Assembly: GCA_002837195.1 (NCBI GenBank) | Contig: KZ478062.1 | Span: 372,001 to 436,000, forward strand | Direction of reading: 5' to 3' | Length of the DNA: 64,000 nt | From: Enterobacterales bacterium CwR94 | GTDB taxonomy: Bacteria; Pseudomonadota; Gammaproteobacteria; Enterobacterales; Enterobacteriaceae | In this document: in pieces, positions 15,894-28,255 of the stretch | Numbering within the stretch: position 1 is the first letter of the stretch | Layout: the number at the start of each line of letters is the position of its first letter | The notes under the pieces: model-generated | Database searches by the model: none | The model's input: the letters and a program-made list of their open reading frames with translations, nothing else | What the model was told of the DNA's origin: nothing | Position numbers and translations under genes: made by a program

Positions 15894-17844
15894 CCTGACG
15901 CTGGGTGCTACCTGTGACGCTGAAGGGGTGAATTTCGCGCTGTGGTCAGCGCATGCTGAACGCGTTGAGCTGTGCTTATTTGATGACGCGGGCACAGAGA
16001 CGCGCTTGCCAGTCACGCAATGTCATGACGCTATTTGGCATCTGCATGTCGCGGGCATCGGGGCGGGTCAACAGTATGGCTATCGGGTTTACGGGCCGTG
16101 GCAACCCGCGGCGGGACATCGCTTTAATCCGGCCAAATTGTTGGTCGATCCCTGTGCCCGTCAGGTGATCGGCACGGTGACGGACGATCCCCGTTTTTAT
16201 GCGGGTGAGTGGCAACGGTCAGAGGAAGATAACGCCGACATCGCGCCGAAAAGCGTGGTAGTCAGCGATGATTTTGACTGGGGATGCGATGTGCCCCTGC
16301 GCACGCCGTGGGGTGAAACGGTGATTTACGAGGCCCATGTTCGCGGGCTGACGCAGCGACACCCGGAGATTCCCGAAGCGCTGCGCGGAACCTATGCGGC
16401 GTTGGCCCATCCGGTGATGATTGCCTATTTACAACGGCTGGGCATTACCGCACTGGAATTGCTGCCGGTGGCGACCTTTGCCGATGAACCGCGTTTACAG
16501 CGTAACGGCTTGCGTAATTACTGGGGCTATAACCCATACGCACTGAGCGCAATTTCTGCACGCTATGCCGCCAGCGATAACCCGCTGCGCGAGTTTCAGC
16601 AGGCGGTAAAAGCCCTGCATGCCGCCGGTATCGAAGTGATTCTGGATGTGGTGTTTAACCACACCGCAGAACTGGAAGAGATTGGGCCGACGTTGTCGCT
16701 GCGCGGTATCGATAACAAAAGCTATTACTGGCTTGATGAGCAGGGCCGCTATCACAACTGGACGGGCTGCGGTAACACCTTGAACGTCAGCCATCCGGCC
16801 GTTATCCGCTGGACGCTGGATTGCCTGCGCTTTTGGGTAGATCACTGCCATGTGGATGGCTTTCGTTTTGATCTTGCCACCGTGTTGGGGCGCACGCCTG
16901 ATTTCAGCGCCGATGCGCCGTTGTTTCAGGCGATAGCGGCCGATCCCATACTGTCGCAAAGCAAGCTGATTGCTGAGCCGTGGGATATCGGCCCCAATGG
17001 CTATCAACTGGGGCACTTCCCGGCCCCCTTCGCGGAGTGGAGCGATCGTTTTCGGGACAGCCTGCGCCGCTTCTGGCTGCGCGATGACCCCGGACTGGGC
17101 GAACTGGCCTGCCGCTTTGCCGGTTCCAGCGATCTGTTTGCACATCATGCGCGTGCCCCCTCTGCCAGTATCAACCTGCTCACGGCGCACGACGGTTTTA
17201 CCCTGTGCGATCTGCTCAGTTTTAATCACAAACACAACGAGGCCAACGGTGAGGAGAACCGCGATGGCCATAACGGCAATTACAGTTACAACCATGGTGT
17301 TGAGGGCACCGAGGCGGACGCGGACGTGATGGCGGCGCGACGCCAACGTGCGTATGCACTTCTTACCTCACTGTTGCTGTCACAGGGAACGCCGATGCTA
17401 CTGGCCGGAGATGAACAGGGACATAGCCAGCAGGGCAACAACAATGCGTATTGCCAGGATAACCACGTGACCTGGCTTAATTGGCAACACACTGACCAGG
17501 GCCTGCTGGCGTTCACCGCCGCCCTTATCCATCTGCGTAAGCGTATTCCCGCGTTAACTGAGGATCGCTGGTGGCAGCCGGGAGATGGCAAGGTTGAATG
17601 GCTGAATGGTCATGGACACCCGATGACGGCCGCGGATTGGGAACAGGGGCCACGTCATCTGCAAATCTTGCTGTCTGGTCTCTGGCTGGTCGTCATCAAC
17701 GGTGAATCCACCTCCTGCGCTTTCACGCTGCCTGAAGGGGCGTGGCAACAGGCGATTGCACCGCCCAGCGGAGACGCTGAAACCATCCTGTTAGCGGTCT
17801 GGCATGGTCCTGCGCACGCCACGTGCGTCCTGCAAAAGCGATGA
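15886..17844 (+). CDS. glgX: Glycogen debranching enzyme
   Basis: 652 residues (E. coli 657). It hydrolyses the short alpha-1,6 side chains left after phosphorylase action. The N-terminal CBM48 (residues 5-100) is followed by the GH13 isoamylase-type barrel: DVVFNHTAE (region I), [11 protein letters not shown] with the nucleophile Asp, IAEPWDIG with the acid/base Glu, and [11 protein letters not shown]. The tail [10 protein letters not shown] matches E. coli GlgX. It overlaps glgB by eight bases and is followed ten bases later by glgC, so it is within one operon. Confidence 0.96.
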   Translation: MHNLTLGATCDAEGVNFALWSAHAERVELCLFDDAGTETRLPVTQCHDAIWHLHVAGIGAGQQYGYRVYGPWQPAAGHRFNPAKLLVDPCARQVIGTVTDDPRFYAGEWQRSEEDNADIAPKSVVVSDDFDWGCDVPLRTPWGETVIYEAHVRGLTQRHPEIPEALRGTYAALAHPVMIAYLQRLGITALELLPVATFADEPRLQRNGLRNYWGYNPYALSAISARYAASDNPLREFQQAVKALHAAGIEVILDVVFNHTAELEEIGPTLSLRGIDNKSYYWLDEQGRYHNWTGCGNTLNVSHPAVIRWTLDCLRFWVDHCHVDGFRFDLATVLGRTPDFSADAPLFQAIAADPILSQSKLIAEPWDIGPNGYQLGHFPAPFAEWSDRFRDSLRRFWLRDDPGLGELACRFAGSSDLFAHHARAPSASINLLTAHDGFTLCDLLSFNHKHNEANGEENRDGHNGNYSYNHGVEGTEADADVMAARRQRAYALLTSLLLSQGTPMLLAGDEQGHSQQGNNNAYCQDNHVTWLNWQHTDQGLLAFTAALIHLRKRIPALTEDRWWQPGDGKVEWLNGHGHPMTAADWEQGPRHLQILLSGLWLVVINGESTSCAFTLPEGAWQQAIAPPSGDAETILLAVWHGPAHATCVLQKR

Positions 17845-17854
17845 GGAGTCGGAC

Positions 17855-19153
17855 ATGGTCAAATTAGAAAAGAATGCGCTGATGTTGGCGCGTCAATTGC
17901 CCTCACAAACGGTTGCCCTGATTCTGGCGGGGGGACGCGGTACGCGCCTGAAAGACTTAACGGCGAAACGCGCGAAACCCGCTGTGCACTTCGGCGGCAA
18001 ATTCCGCATCATTGATTTTACCCTTTCTAACTGCCTGAACTCGGGCATTCGCCGTATTGGCGTCATTACGCAATATCAATCGCACACGCTGGTGCAGCAT
18101 ATCCAGCGCGGCTGGTCTTTCCTGAATGAGGAGATGAATGAGTTTGTGGATCTGTTGCCCGCCCAGCAGCGATCCACCGCAGAACACTGGTATCGCGGTA
18201 CCGCCGATGCGGTGGCGCAAAATTTGGATATCGTGCGGCGCTATGGTGCGCAATACATTCTGATTCTGGCAGGCGATCACATCTATAAAATGGATTACTC
18301 GCGCATGCTGATCGATCACGTCGAAAAAGACGCCCTCTGCACGATCGCCTGCTTGCCCGTGCCGCTGGAAGAAGCCAGCGCGTTTGGGGTGATGGCGGTT
18401 GACGAGGAAAATCGCGTGACGGCGTTTGTCGAAAAACCGTCGAACCCGCCACATATGCCGAACGACGAGAAGAAAGCGCTCGCCAGCATGGGGATTTATG
18501 TCTTCAACACCGATTACCTGTTCCAACTGCTGGAAGCGGAATTGATGAAGACCGATACCGATCACGACTTCGGTAAAAATCTGCTGCCGCAAATTGTCGC
18601 CAGCGGTCAGGCGTATGCCCACTCGTTTGAACTCTCCTGCGTGCAGGCGGATGAAAACTCGCCCGCTTACTGGCGCGATGTGGGAACGTTGGAAGCCTAC
18701 TGGCGCGCCAATCTTGATCTGGCCTCGGTGATGCCGGAACTGGATATGTATGACCGCCATTGGCCGATCCGAACGCATATGGAGCCGTTGCCACCCGCGA
18801 AATTTGTTCAGGATCGCTCTGGCAGCCATGGCATGACCATGAACTCGTTGGTTTCAGGCGGCTGTGTGATCTCCGGTTCGGTGGTGGTGCACTCGGTGTT
18901 GTTTTCCCGCGTGCGCATCAATTCCTTCTGCAATATCGACCATTCTGTGCTGTTACCCGACGTGATTGTCGGGCGTTCCTGCCGTTTGCGAAATTGCGTG
19001 ATTGATCGCGCCTGTGTCTTGCCGGAAGGCATGGTGATTGGGGAGAACCCCGATGAGGACAGCAAACGTTTTTACCGTTCGGAAGAGGGCATTGTGCTGG
19101 TCACGCGTCGCATGTTAGCGGTGCTGGAATCAGCGGCCGACAATGGCAATTAG
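17855..19153 (+). CDS. glgC: Glucose-1-phosphate adenylyltransferase (ADP-glucose pyrophosphorylase)
   Basis: 432 residues (E. coli 431). It makes ADP-glucose from ATP and glucose 1-phosphate, the committed and allosterically regulated step of glycogen synthesis. The start is the ATG at 17855 with GAGGAG upstream; the longer frame overlaps glgX. The nucleotidyltransferase motif [20 protein letters not shown] is at residues 24-43, with the activator-site Lys in [18 protein letters not shown] and the glucose-1-P site follow. The C-terminal third is a left-handed beta helix ([17 protein letters not shown]). Confidence 0.97.
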   Translation: MVKLEKNALMLARQLPSQTVALILAGGRGTRLKDLTAKRAKPAVHFGGKFRIIDFTLSNCLNSGIRRIGVITQYQSHTLVQHIQRGWSFLNEEMNEFVDLLPAQQRSTAEHWYRGTADAVAQNLDIVRRYGAQYILILAGDHIYKMDYSRMLIDHVEKDALCTIACLPVPLEEASAFGVMAVDEENRVTAFVEKPSNPPHMPNDEKKALASMGIYVFNTDYLFQLLEAELMKTDTDHDFGKNLLPQIVASGQAYAHSFELSCVQADENSPAYWRDVGTLEAYWRANLDLASVMPELDMYDRHWPIRTHMEPLPPAKFVQDRSGSHGMTMNSLVSGGCVISGSVVVHSVLFSRVRINSFCNIDHSVLLPDVIVGRSCRLRNCVIDRACVLPEGMVIGENPDEDSKRFYRSEEGIVLVTRRMLAVLESAADNGN

Positions 19154-19205
19154 GCACAACGTTGTGGTGCCGCGGACCGGCACCTGCTCAGGTTAAGGAG
19201 ACGCA

Positions 19206-20639
19206 ATGCAGGTATTACATGTCTGTTCCGAGCTGTTCCCACTGCTGAAAACCGGTGGTTTGGCCGATGTCGTGGGGGCGCTTCCAGCCGCACAGATCGC
19301 TGACGGTGTGGAAGCTCGGGTTTTGATACCGGCTTATCCGGAGATTAAAAAGGGCATTCCCGATACGCAGTTAGTGGCTGAAGTGCACTCGTTCGCGGGT
19401 GTCTTGCAACTGCGTTTTGGGCATCTGAACGGCGTGGGCATTTATATGATCGATGCGCCGCACCTGTATCAGCGGGCAGGGAGCCCGTATCACGACGAAT
19501 CACAACATGCCTATGTTGATAATTTTTTACGCTTTGCCGTGTTGGGTTGGGTCGGCTGTGAGCTGGCGTGCGGGTTAGATCCGTTTTGGCATCCGCATGT
19601 GGTGCATGCACACGACTGGCATGCGGGCCTGACACCTGCGTACCTGGCGGCGCGTGGGCGTCCGGCAAAATCGGTGTTCACCGTGCATAATCTGGCCTAT
19701 CAGGGGCTGTTCCAGGCGCACCATCTGGAGCAGATCCAACTGCCGTGGTCTTTCTTCTCGATGCACGGGCTGGAGTTCCATGGGCAGATCTCATACCTGA
19801 AAGCCGGATTGTATTATGCCGATCATATTACGGCAGTCAGTCCGACATATGCACGTGAGATAACCCGACCTGAGTTTGGCTACGGCATGGAAGGGCTGCT
19901 GCAACAGCGGCAGCGGGAAGGGCGGCTTACCGGGATATTAAATGGCGTGGATGACGCGATTTGGGACCCGGCACATGACTTACTGCTCAGTGCGACCTAT
20001 ACCCGTGAAACCCTGGACCACAAACGGGAAAACAAACGGCAGTTGCAGGTCGCCATGGGCTTGAAGGTGGATGATAAGGTGCCGGTATTCACGGTGGTCA
20101 GCCGTCTGACCAGCCAAAAAGGATTGGATCTGGTGCTGGAAGCGCTGCCTGGCTTACTGGAACAGGGAGGACAACTGGTTCTGTTGGGCGCGGGGGATGC
20201 CGTATTGCAGCAAGGTTTTCTGGCGGCGGCGGCGGAACATCCCGGTCAGGTCGGGGTACAAATTGGTTATCACGAAGCGTTTTCGCATCGCATTATCGGC
20301 GGCGCGGATGTGATTTTGGTGCCCAGCCGTTTTGAACCCTGCGGATTAACACAATTGTATGGCCTGAAATATGGCACTTTGCCGCTGGTGCGTCGCACTG
20401 GCGGGTTGGCTGACACGGTCAATGACAGTTCTTTGGAGAATCTTGCTGACGGTATCGCCAGCGGATTTGTGTTCGAAGACAGCAATGCCTGGTCGCTACT
20501 CAGAGCGATTCGGCGTGCTTTTGTTCTCTGGTCCCGTCCTTCGCTATGGCGTTATGTTCAGCGCCAGGCAATGTCGATGGATTTTAGTTGGCAGGTCGCC
20601 GCCCAGGCATACCGCGACCTCTATCAGCGACTGTTGTAG
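19206..20639 (+). CDS. glgA: Glycogen synthase (ADP-glucose type)
   Basis: 477 residues, identical in length to E. coli GlgA. A GT5 enzyme of GT-B fold that adds glucosyl units from ADP-glucose to the non-reducing end. The N-terminal ADP-glucose motif KTGGLADV is at residues 15-22. The C-terminal domain has [13 protein letters not shown] and [18 protein letters not shown] with the retaining-enzyme Glu. AAGGAG lies upstream of the ATG. It is 52 bases after glgC and six bases before glgP. Confidence 0.97.
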   Translation: MQVLHVCSELFPLLKTGGLADVVGALPAAQIADGVEARVLIPAYPEIKKGIPDTQLVAEVHSFAGVLQLRFGHLNGVGIYMIDAPHLYQRAGSPYHDESQHAYVDNFLRFAVLGWVGCELACGLDPFWHPHVVHAHDWHAGLTPAYLAARGRPAKSVFTVHNLAYQGLFQAHHLEQIQLPWSFFSMHGLEFHGQISYLKAGLYYADHITAVSPTYAREITRPEFGYGMEGLLQQRQREGRLTGILNGVDDAIWDPAHDLLLSATYTRETLDHKRENKRQLQVAMGLKVDDKVPVFTVVSRLTSQKGLDLVLEALPGLLEQGGQLVLLGAGDAVLQQGFLAAAAEHPGQVGVQIGYHEAFSHRIIGGADVILVPSRFEPCGLTQLYGLKYGTLPLVRRTGGLADTVNDSSLENLADGIASGFVFEDSNAWSLLRAIRRAFVLWSRPSLWRYVQRQAMSMDFSWQVAAQAYRDLYQRLL

Positions 20640-20645
20640 GGAATA

Positions 20646-23099
20646 ATGACGATGAATGCACCGTTCAGCTACACCGCGCCCACGCTCTCAGTGGAAGCCT
20701 TGAAAAACTCAATTGCCTATAAATTGATGTTCACCATTGGCAAAGATCCGTCGATTGCCAATAAACACGAATGGCTTAATGCCACCTTGCTGGCGGTGCG
20801 TGACCGGATGGTCGAGCGCTGGCTGCGCTCGAACCGCGCCCAACTGTCACAGGAAGTGCGGCAAGTCTATTACCTGTCGATGGAGTTTCTGGTGGGGCGG
20901 ACATTCTCCAATGCGCTGCTGGCGATGGGGATCTACGACGATATTCGCACGGCGCTTGAGGACATGGGGCTGGATTTAGAAGAGTTGATCGACGAAGAGA
21001 ATGATCCCGGATTGGGGAATGGCGGTCTGGGGCGGCTGGCGGCCTGCTTCCTCGACTCCCTCGCGACGCTGGGATTACCCGGACGGGGCTACGGCATCCG
21101 TTATGAATACGGCATGTTTAAACAGAACATTATTGATGGGCGGCAGGCCGAGTCACCGGATTACTGGTTGGAATACGGTAATCCGTGGGAGTTTGAGCGG
21201 TTTAACACGCGCTATAAAGTGCGCTTTGGCGGCCGCATTCAGCACGAAGGCAGCCGTATGCGCTGGCTGGAAACCGAAGAAGTGCAGGCCACCGCCTACG
21301 ATCAAATCATTCCCGGTTTTGATACCGATGCGACCGCTACGCTGCGTTTGTGGGGTGCGCATGCCAGCAATGAAATCAACCTCGGCAAATTTAACCAGGG
21401 CGATTACTTTGCGGCGGTGGAAGATAAGAACCATTCGGAAAACGTTTCTCGCGTGCTGTACCCTGATGATTCCACCTATTCCGGCCGCGAGCTGCGTTTG
21501 CGCCAGGAGTATTTTCTGGTCTCGGCCACCGTGCAGGACATTTTACATCGTCATCACCGCCAGCACGGCAGCCTGGCGAATCTGACAGACAAAATTGCCA
21601 TTCACCTGAACGATACCCATCCGGTATTGGCGATCCCCGAACTGATGCGTTTGTTAATTGATGACTATAAATTCAGTTGGGATGACGCGTTTGAAATGAC
21701 CTGTCAGGTGTTCTCCTACACCAACCACACCTTGATGAGTGAAGCGCTGGAGACCTGGCCGGTGGATATGCTGGGCAAGATATTGCCGCGCCATTTACAA
21801 CTGATCTTTGAAATCAATGACTACTTCCTGAAAACCATTCAGGAGCAATTTCCCGATGATGTTGATTTGCTGCAACGCATCTCCATCATTGACGAAGGCA
21901 ACGGTCGCCGCGTGCGTATGGCGTGGCTGGCGGTGATTGTTAGCCATAAAGTTAATGGGGTCTCGGAACTGCACTCTGATCTGATGGTGCAATCGCTGTT
22001 TGCCGACTTTGCGCATTTGTTCCCGATGCGTTTTTGCAACAAGACCAATGGCGTGACACCGCGTCGCTGGCTGGCCTTGGCGAATCCCTCACTGTCAACG
22101 GTACTGGATGATGCGATTGGCCATACCTGGCGCACTGATCTGAGCCAACTGAAAGATATCGAGAAAAATATCGATTATCCGAGTTTTATCCGCCAGGTGG
22201 CGGATGCCAAATTGGAAAACAAACAGCGGCTGGCGGTGTGGGTGGCAAAACAGATGGACATTGTGCTCGATCCCCATGCGCTGTTTGATGTGCAAATCAA
22301 GCGTATCCATGAGTACAAACGCCAGCTCCTGAATGTGCTGCACATCGTGACGCTGTATAACCGCATTAAAGCCAACCCCGAAGCGCACTGGGTACCACGG
22401 GTCAAAATCTTTGCCGGTAAAGCCGCCTCTGCTTACTACATGGCGAAACACATCATTCACCTAATCAACGATGTGGCGAAGGTGATCAACAACGATCCCT
22501 TGGTGAAGAACAAGCTCAAGGTGGTGTTTATTCCCAACTACAGTGTCAGCATTGCGCAGATCGTCATCCCCGCCACCGATCTCTCCGAGCAGATCTCACT
22601 GGCTGGCACCGAAGCATCGGGCACCAGTAACATGAAGTTTGCGATCAACGGCGCATTAACCATCGGCACGCTGGACGGTGCGAATGTGGAAATGCAGGAG
22701 CATGCGGGTGAAGAGAACATCTTTATTTTTGGTAACACCACGCCTGAAGTCGAGGCGCTGCGGCGGCAGGGGTATCAGGCGCGTCGCTATTATGATGAAG
22801 ACGCGGAATTGCAGCAGGTGATGAATCAAATCGCCACCGGCGTGTTTAGCCCTGAAGAGCCTAACCGCTACCGCAATATTTATGATTCGTTGGTGAACAT
22901 GGGCGATCACTATCAACTGCTGGCGGATTATCGCAGTTATGTGGATACCCAGGATAAGGTGGACACGCTGTATCAGCAGCCGGATGAATGGACGCGTAAG
23001 GCGGTGATGAATATTGCCAATATGGGGTATTTCTCGTCAGACCGTACGATTCAGGAGTATGCCGACGACATCTGGCATATTTCTCCGGTCCGCCTGTAA
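20646..23099 (+). CDS. glgP: Glycogen phosphorylase
   Basis: 817 residues from ATG 20646; the next ATG (20652) gives the E. coli-like 815-residue protein and may be the true start. It releases glucose 1-phosphate from glycogen ends using pyridoxal phosphate. The PLP lysine lies in [19 protein letters not shown] near residue 665. [20 protein letters not shown] and the phosphate/glucan site residues around [12 protein letters not shown] are conserved. It is the last gene of the glg operon, followed by a strong terminator. Confidence 0.96.
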   Translation: MTMNAPFSYTAPTLSVEALKNSIAYKLMFTIGKDPSIANKHEWLNATLLAVRDRMVERWLRSNRAQLSQEVRQVYYLSMEFLVGRTFSNALLAMGIYDDIRTALEDMGLDLEELIDEENDPGLGNGGLGRLAACFLDSLATLGLPGRGYGIRYEYGMFKQNIIDGRQAESPDYWLEYGNPWEFERFNTRYKVRFGGRIQHEGSRMRWLETEEVQATAYDQIIPGFDTDATATLRLWGAHASNEINLGKFNQGDYFAAVEDKNHSENVSRVLYPDDSTYSGRELRLRQEYFLVSATVQDILHRHHRQHGSLANLTDKIAIHLNDTHPVLAIPELMRLLIDDYKFSWDDAFEMTCQVFSYTNHTLMSEALETWPVDMLGKILPRHLQLIFEINDYFLKTIQEQFPDDVDLLQRISIIDEGNGRRVRMAWLAVIVSHKVNGVSELHSDLMVQSLFADFAHLFPMRFCNKTNGVTPRRWLALANPSLSTVLDDAIGHTWRTDLSQLKDIEKNIDYPSFIRQVADAKLENKQRLAVWVAKQMDIVLDPHALFDVQIKRIHEYKRQLLNVLHIVTLYNRIKANPEAHWVPRVKIFAGKAASAYYMAKHIIHLINDVAKVINNDPLVKNKLKVVFIPNYSVSIAQIVIPATDLSEQISLAGTEASGTSNMKFAINGALTIGTLDGANVEMQEHAGEENIFIFGNTTPEVEALRRQGYQARRYYDEDAELQQVMNQIATGVFSPEEPNRYRNIYDSLVNMGDHYQLLADYRSYVDTQDKVDTLYQQPDEWTRKAVMNIANMGYFSSDRTIQEYADDIWHISPVRL

Positions 23100-23104
23100 A
23101 AATG

Positions 23105-23132
23105 CTGCGCGCTGCCAGAGGGCAGCGCGCAG
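23105..23132. terminator. Bidirectional terminator between glgP and nfuA
   Basis: A perfect 12-bp GC-rich stem (23105-23116 with 23121-23132) with AGAG loop, placed directly after glgP and just beyond the convergent nfuA stop. Confidence 0.75.
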
Positions 23133-23139
23133 TATGGAA

Positions 23140-23715
23140 TCAGTAGTAGGAGTGTTCGCCGCGTTGGTGCTCGGTCAAATCACGCACGCCTTTCAGTTCA
23201 GGGAAGCGGGCTAACAACTGCTTTTCAATGCCCTCTTTCAGGGTGACATCGACCATCGAGCAGCCGTTACAACCGCCACCGAATTGCAGAATGGCAAAGC
23301 CTTCTTCGGTAATTTCCATCAACGACACTTTACCGCCGTGACCGGCTAACTGCGGGTTCACTTCAGCTTGAATCAGGTATTCAACGCGCTCAATCAGGGG
23401 CGCGTCATCTGACACTTTACGCATTTTGGCGTTCGGGGCTTTCAACGTAAGCTGAGAACCGAGGTTATCGGTGACGAAATCGATTTCCGCGTCTTCCAGA
23501 TATGGCGCGCTCAACTCATCAACATAGGCTGACAGCTTGTCGAATTCCAGTTTGGTGTCAGAGGGTTCAACCGCATCTGGCGGGCAATAGGAAACACCGC
23601 ATTCAGCCGTTGGCGTACCGGGATTGATCACGAATACGCGAATTTGGGTGCCTTCTTCCTGATTAGAAAGCAGTTTCGCAAAGTGTTCTTGCGCAGAGTC
23701 AGTAATACGGATCAT
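23140..23715 (-). CDS. nfuA: Fe/S biogenesis protein NfuA
   Basis: 191 residues, the same as E. coli. A dimeric carrier that holds a [4Fe-4S] cluster and passes it to client proteins, important under iron limitation and oxidative stress. Residues 1-95 are a degenerate A-type carrier domain; the C-terminal Nfu domain contains the ligand pair Cys149-x-x-Cys152 in [11 protein letters not shown]. It lies downstream of gntX on the same strand as in E. coli, 58 bases away, so both could share a transcript. Confidence 0.97.
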   Translation of the reverse strand: MIRITDSAQEHFAKLLSNQEEGTQIRVFVINPGTPTAECGVSYCPPDAVEPSDTKLEFDKLSAYVDELSAPYLEDAEIDFVTDNLGSQLTLKAPNAKMRKVSDDAPLIERVEYLIQAEVNPQLAGHGGKVSLMEITEEGFAILQFGGGCNGCSMVDVTLKEGIEKQLLARFPELKGVRDLTEHQRGEHSYY

Positions 23716-23773
23716 GGCATTCGCTCAATAGTTGACTTAAATACTTGGTTATAATACGCCCATCATCCCCTGC

Positions 23774-24454
23774 CTACAAGGTACGACACAGGCACCAGAC
23801 CTGGACGCTGGCTGCGCCTGCAGCCCGCAATATACGGCTAATTTCCCCGACCGTACTGCCGGTGGTCACCACATCATCGATAAGAACGATATGTGCCCCT
23901 TTCACGCCAATATCAACCCGAAAGGCACCGCGTAAATTGCGCCGTCTCACCATAGCAGGCAAACGATGCTGTGGTTTGCCGGTGCGTAAGCGCGTCAATC
24001 CATTGACGGCATAGCGAATATTCAGCCAGCGAGCCAGTTGCTTCGCCAGCAAATCGGCTTGATTAAAGCCGCGCAGCAGGGCGCGTCGATGATGCAAAGG
24101 CACGGACATTATGCAGTCAGGACGGGGGGATAACTCACCTGTTTGCGTTAGCAATAAGCGTAACAGGATTAAGCGTGCGAGAGGAGCAGTGAGTGCGGTT
24201 GTGGCGTTGAATTTTAATCGATTCACTAACAGGCTGAGCGGAGGGGCATAGTCGCTGACGGCAAGCATGCTCTGCCAGTGCGGAGGATGACGTAAGCACC
24301 GCCCGCAGGCGTGTGTGGGATGACGCGAGGGCAATCCACAGCGAGGACAACCCCGCAACGGGGCGATCGCCCGGACGCAAAAGCTGCACAATCCATGATG
24401 CGCCATGCGCAGCGGCATTTGGCATAGCCAACACAGGGCGGGCATTGGTAGCAT
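23774..24454 (-). CDS. gntX: ComF-family DNA-utilisation protein GntX
   Basis: 226 residues. The start at 24454 is chosen because AGGAGG lies six bases before it; the longer frame overlaps bioH. The N-terminus has four Cys-x-x-Cys pairs (CWLC, CSFC, CPRC, CGRC) suited to zinc. The C-terminal phosphoribosyltransferase-like domain ends with the PRPP-loop motif VLIDDVVTTGSTVGE and VWCLCRTL. Related to ComF of competent bacteria; in E. coli GntX (ComF homologue) is needed for growth on DNA as nutrient, together with other com/hof genes. Divergent from bioH, as in E. coli. Confidence 0.93.
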   Translation of the reverse strand: MLPMPALCWLCQMPLRMAHHGLCSFCVRAIAPLRGCPRCGLPSRHPTHACGRCLRHPPHWQSMLAVSDYAPPLSLLVNRLKFNATTALTAPLARLILLRLLLTQTGELSPRPDCIMSVPLHHRRALLRGFNQADLLAKQLARWLNIRYAVNGLTRLRTGKPQHRLPAMVRRRNLRGAFRVDIGVKGAHIVLIDDVVTTGSTVGEISRILRAAGAASVQVWCLCRTL

Positions 24455-24489
24455 GAGCGCCTCCTGATACAAAACCGGAATCCTAACGC

Positions 24490-25260
24490 ATGACAACGCT
24501 TTACTGGCAGACCCTGGGTGAGGGAAATGATGATCTTGTGCTGCTGCACGGCTGGGGACTGAATGCGGAAGTCTGGCGGCAGTTAGTTCCGCGACTCAGC
24601 CCGCATTTCCGTCTGCATTTGGTGGATCTTCCGGGTTACGGACGCAGCCAGGGATTTGCCGCGATGTCACTGACAGAAATGGCGGAGGCGCTGGTGGCAC
24701 AGGCGCCGCCGCAGGCAACCTGGCTGGGCTGGTCGCTGGGCGGATTGGTGGCTACGCAGTTTGCACTGACTTATCCCGCTCGGGTTAGCGCGCTGATCAC
24801 CGTGGCATCGTCACCGTGCTTTGCGGCCAGCGATGAATGGCCGGGGATCCAACCGGAGACGTTGAGCCAGTTTCAGCAGCAACTGAATGACAACTACACG
24901 CGCACCGTGGAGCGTTTTCTGGCACTGCAAACCCTGGGAACGGAGCATGCGCGTAGCGATGCGCGCCAGTTAAAAGAGGTGGTGCTGTCGCAGCCACAAC
25001 CGCCAGTGGCGGTGCTGGAAGGCGGATTAGCCATTCTGCGCGATGTGGATTTGCGCCCCGCGTTGGCACAGGTGGTGCAACCGACGTTGCGTCTTTATGG
25101 GCGTTTAGATGGTCTGGTACCGCGAAAAATGGTGCCGTTACTGGACGCACAATGGCCAGCCAGCCAGGCGATCGTGATGGAGAAAGCGGCCCACGCGCCG
25201 TTTATTTCCCACCCGGATGCCTTTGTTGAACACTGTCTGAGGTTTACAGGAAAAGCCTGA
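24490..25260 (+). CDS. bioH: Pimeloyl-[acyl-carrier protein] methyl ester esterase
   Basis: 256 residues, alpha/beta hydrolase. It removes the methyl group from pimeloyl-ACP methyl ester and so ends the BioC-BioH route to the biotin precursor. The catalytic triad falls at E. coli numbering: Ser82 in GWSLGG, Asp207 in YGRLDGLV and His235 in KAAHAPF. LLHGWG forms the oxyanion region. The ribosome site is weak (CCGGAAT). It stands alone, with a terminator downstream. Confidence 0.96.
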   Translation: MTTLYWQTLGEGNDDLVLLHGWGLNAEVWRQLVPRLSPHFRLHLVDLPGYGRSQGFAAMSLTEMAEALVAQAPPQATWLGWSLGGLVATQFALTYPARVSALITVASSPCFAASDEWPGIQPETLSQFQQQLNDNYTRTVERFLALQTLGTEHARSDARQLKEVVLSQPQPPVAVLEGGLAILRDVDLRPALAQVVQPTLRLYGRLDGLVPRKMVPLLDAQWPASQAIVMEKAAHAPFISHPDAFVEHCLRFTGKA

Positions 25261-25263
25261 AAT

Positions 25264-25289
25264 AACCCTGCCTGATAGCAGGCAGGGTT
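25264..25289. terminator. Bidirectional terminator between bioH and yhgF
   Basis: A perfect 11-bp stem (25264-25274 with 25279-25289) and ATAG loop between convergent genes. Confidence 0.75.
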
Positions 25290-25297
25290 AACCTGAG

Positions 25298-27631
25298 TTA
25301 GCGCTTTTTACCAAAGGCGGCGGCCAGCGCATCACCCATCGCGCTGTTGCCCGCGCTGGAGGTTGCTGCCGGGCGCGGACGCGCTTTATTGCCGCCAGCA
25401 GGACGCGCGTTATCACGCGCAGTGCCGCCGTTGGCGGGGCGTCGTGCATTCCCTTCACCCGGTTGTTCATCCAGGCGCATGGTTAAGGCGATGCGCTTAC
25501 GCTGCAAATCGACTTCCATGACTTTCACCTTCACGATATCACCGGCTTTCACCACTTTGTGGGGATCGTCGATAAACTTATCGGACAGTGAAGAGATATG
25601 CACCAGGCCATCCTGATGAACGCCGATATCAACAAAAGCACCAAAGTTGGTGACGTTGGTCACGGCACCTTCCAGGATCATGCCCGCTTGCAGGTCGCTC
25701 ATCGTTTCGATGCCCTCAGCAAACTGGGCGGTCTTAAACTCAGGGCGCGGATCGCGACCCGGTTTTTCCAGCTCTTTGATGATATCGGTGACGGTGGGAA
25801 CACCAAAACGCTCATCGGTGAAATCCACCGCACGCAGGTTACGCAGTGCGCTGTTATCACCCATCAGCGCCTGTAAGGCCTGTTCGGTTTTGGCCAGAAT
25901 GCGCTCAACAACCGGATAGGCTTCCGGGTGAACCGTTGAGGCATCCAGCGGATTGTCACCGTGATTGATGCGCAGGAAGCCCGCGCACTGTTCAAAGGCT
26001 TTTGGCCCCAAACGGCTCACTTTTAGCAGTTGCTGGCGATCGCGGAAGCGGCCATTTTCATCACGCCAGCCCACGATATTTTGCGCCATCAGCTTGGTGA
26101 GACCCGCAACGCGCGTTAACAAGGCCACCGATGCGGTATTCAGATCCACACCCACGGCGTTTACGCAGTCTTCAACCACCGCATCCAGCTTTTTCGCCAG
26201 TTGCGATTGGCTGACGTCGTGCTGATACTGGCCGACACCGATAGATTTCGGATCGATTTTTACCAGCTCTGCCAGCGGATCTTGCAAGCGGCGGGCGATG
26301 GAGACGGCACCGCGCAGCGACACATCAAGATCGGGAAACTCCAGCGCTGCCAGTTCAGACGCGGAATACACCGAGGCGCCTGCTTCGCTGACAATCACCT
26401 TTTGCGCAGTAATTGCGGGGAATTGCTTCTGCACATCGAGGAAGAAGCGTTCGGTTTCGCGTGAGGCGGTGCCATTGCCGATGGCGACCAGTTCAACCTG
26501 ATGCTTAGCACAGAGGGCGGCAACCGCGGTGGCCGCCTTGGCTGCCTGACCGGTGTGTGGATAAATGGTGTCGGTGGCGACCAGTTTGCCGGTGGCATCG
26601 ACCACGGCAACTTTGACGCCGGTACGTAAACCTGGATCAAGGCCCATCGTCGAACGCATACCGGCAGGGGCGGCCATCAGCAGATCGCTGAGGTTGCGCG
26701 CAAAGACGTTAATGGCTTCTTCTTCCGCACGTTCGCGCACGGTGCCCATCAGCTCGGTTTCCAGATGCAGCAACACTTTAATGCGCCACGTCCAACTCAC
26801 CACCGCTTTGCGCCAGCCATCGGCGGGTGCGTTGTTCAGGCGCAGGCCGAGATGGTCAGTGATGATCTGCTCGCCATGGCTTTCGCGAGGCGGCTCATCG
26901 AATTGGGGATCAGGGTTCAGGGCGAGTTGCAAAATGCCTTCGTTACGGCCACGGAACATCGCCAGTGCGCGGTGAGAGGGCACGCCAGAGAGGGCTTCAT
27001 GGTGATCAAAGTAGTCGCGGAATTTCGCGCCTTCTTCTTCTTTGCCCTCTACCACACGGGCGACCAGGTGCGCCTGTTTCCACAGATAGTCACGCACTTT
27101 GGCCAGCAAACCGGCGTCTTCTGCAAAGCGCTCCATCAGGATATAACGCGCGCCATCCAGTGCGGCTTTAGTATCTGCAATGCCGTTGTCAGCGTTAATG
27201 TAACTGGCCGCCAGCGTTTCTGGTTCCTGTGACGGGTCTTGCCACAAGCTCTCCGCCAGCGGTTCTAAGCCCGCCTCAATGGCGATTTGCCCGCGTGTGC
27301 GGCGTTTTTGCTTATAGGGAAGGTAGAGATCTTCCAGCTCGGTTTTGTTCATCACGCCGTTAATCGCTTTGGCGAGATCGTCGGTTAACTTACCTTGCTC
27401 ATCGATCGATTTCAGGATTGACTGGCGACGCTCTTCCAGCTCGCGCAGATAACCCAGACGGGTTTCCAACTGACGCAGTTGCGTGTCATCCAGTCCACCG
27501 GTGACTTCCTTACGATAACGTGCGATGAACGGCACGGTATTCCCTTCATCCAGCAGGCGTACAGCAGCTTCAACCTGTTCTGCACGCGCCTGGAGTTCAC
27601 TTGCGATAATACGGCTCAGCGAATCTTTCAT
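25298..27631 (-). CDS. yhgF: Tex-family RNA-binding transcription accessory protein YhgF
   Basis: 777 residues from ATG 27631 (E. coli 773); the longer open frame would run across the greB promoter and is not used. Order of domains: N-terminal helical Tex region, YqgF/RuvC-like fold ([17 protein letters not shown], about 325-450), two helix-hairpin-helix units ([19 protein letters not shown]) and a C-terminal S1 RNA-binding domain ([20 protein letters not shown]). The tail after the S1 domain is rich in Gly, Ala, Asn and Arg. Homologue Tex affects toxin expression in Bordetella. In E. coli feoABC lies between bioH and yhgF; it is absent here. Confidence 0.94.
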   Translation of the reverse strand: MKDSLSRIIASELQARAEQVEAAVRLLDEGNTVPFIARYRKEVTGGLDDTQLRQLETRLGYLRELEERRQSILKSIDEQGKLTDDLAKAINGVMNKTELEDLYLPYKQKRRTRGQIAIEAGLEPLAESLWQDPSQEPETLAASYINADNGIADTKAALDGARYILMERFAEDAGLLAKVRDYLWKQAHLVARVVEGKEEEGAKFRDYFDHHEALSGVPSHRALAMFRGRNEGILQLALNPDPQFDEPPRESHGEQIITDHLGLRLNNAPADGWRKAVVSWTWRIKVLLHLETELMGTVRERAEEEAINVFARNLSDLLMAAPAGMRSTMGLDPGLRTGVKVAVVDATGKLVATDTIYPHTGQAAKAATAVAALCAKHQVELVAIGNGTASRETERFFLDVQKQFPAITAQKVIVSEAGASVYSASELAALEFPDLDVSLRGAVSIARRLQDPLAELVKIDPKSIGVGQYQHDVSQSQLAKKLDAVVEDCVNAVGVDLNTASVALLTRVAGLTKLMAQNIVGWRDENGRFRDRQQLLKVSRLGPKAFEQCAGFLRINHGDNPLDASTVHPEAYPVVERILAKTEQALQALMGDNSALRNLRAVDFTDERFGVPTVTDIIKELEKPGRDPRPEFKTAQFAEGIETMSDLQAGMILEGAVTNVTNFGAFVDIGVHQDGLVHISSLSDKFIDDPHKVVKAGDIVKVKVMEVDLQRKRIALTMRLDEQPGEGNARRPANGGTARDNARPAGGNKARPRPAATSSAGNSAMGDALAAAFGKKR

Positions 27632-27736
27632 TGTCGTCGTCTGTGTGGCTAAAAACTGCCGACAGTTATACGGATTGCGACTCAAAATTGCCAGCCAACT
27701 GACCGATATTCGCCTTTTTCTGAGCGTTTGAGTCGC

Positions 27737-27742
27737 TATAAT
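27737..27742 (+). promoter_or_regulatory. greB promoter -10 element
   Basis: A perfect TATAAT 27 bases ahead of the greB start codon, in the divergent yhgF-greB region. No good -35 hexamer is seen at the right distance, so the -35 contact may be weak. Confidence 0.6.
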
Positions 27743-27769
27743 GCACCTTCTGCAGACAGGAGCCGTATT

Positions 27770-28255
27770 GTGAAAACGCAACTGATCACCCGTGAGGGAT
27801 ACAACAAACTGCGGGCCGAACATGACCATCTGTGGAATGAAAAGCGGCCTGAAATTACCAAGATCGTTTCCTGGGCGGCGAGCCTGGGCGATCGCTCAGA
27901 AAACGCCGATTACACCTACAACAAACGTCTGTTGCGCCAAATCGATCGCCGTGTGCGCTATCTGCGAAAATGCCTGGCAGAGCTGAAAATTGTGGATTAT
28001 GCCCCTCAGCAAGACGGCAAAGTGTTTTTTGGCGCCTGGGTTGAGATTGAGAACGACGCCGGAGACATTCGCCAGTTTCGTATCGTGGGGCCCGATGAGA
28101 TTTACGGCGATGCGAAGGGCTATATTTCTATTGATTCGCCGATGGCGCGGGCGTTAATTAAAAAAGAAGTGGATGACGAATTTGTGGTGCAAACACCCGA
28201 AGGAAAGAAAGAGTGGTTTATTAATCGCATCCAATATCAGCAAGGATTCGATTAA
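27770..28255 (+). CDS. greB: Transcription elongation factor GreB
   Basis: 161 residues with a GTG start at 27770, selected because CAGGAG lies seven bases ahead and because the protein then begins as E. coli GreB does (158 residues). It enters the RNA-polymerase secondary channel and stimulates cleavage of backtracked RNA. The N-terminal coiled coil carries the tip acidic residues in [11 protein letters not shown]; the C-terminal FKBP-like domain ends with [11 protein letters not shown]. The upstream codons in the same frame overlap the TATAAT box and so are not translated. Confidence 0.95.
   Translation: MKTQLITREGYNKLRAEHDHLWNEKRPEITKIVSWAASLGDRSENADYTYNKRLLRQIDRRVRYLRKCLAELKIVDYAPQQDGKVFFGAWVEIENDAGDIRQFRIVGPDEIYGDAKGYISIDSPMARALIKKEVDDEFVVQTPEGKKEWFINRIQYQQGFD

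Noticed and set aside
27632-27829. 66-codon N-terminal extension of yhgF
   Set aside because: It crosses the greB promoter and start; the Tex homologues begin at [10 protein letters not shown]-type sequence.
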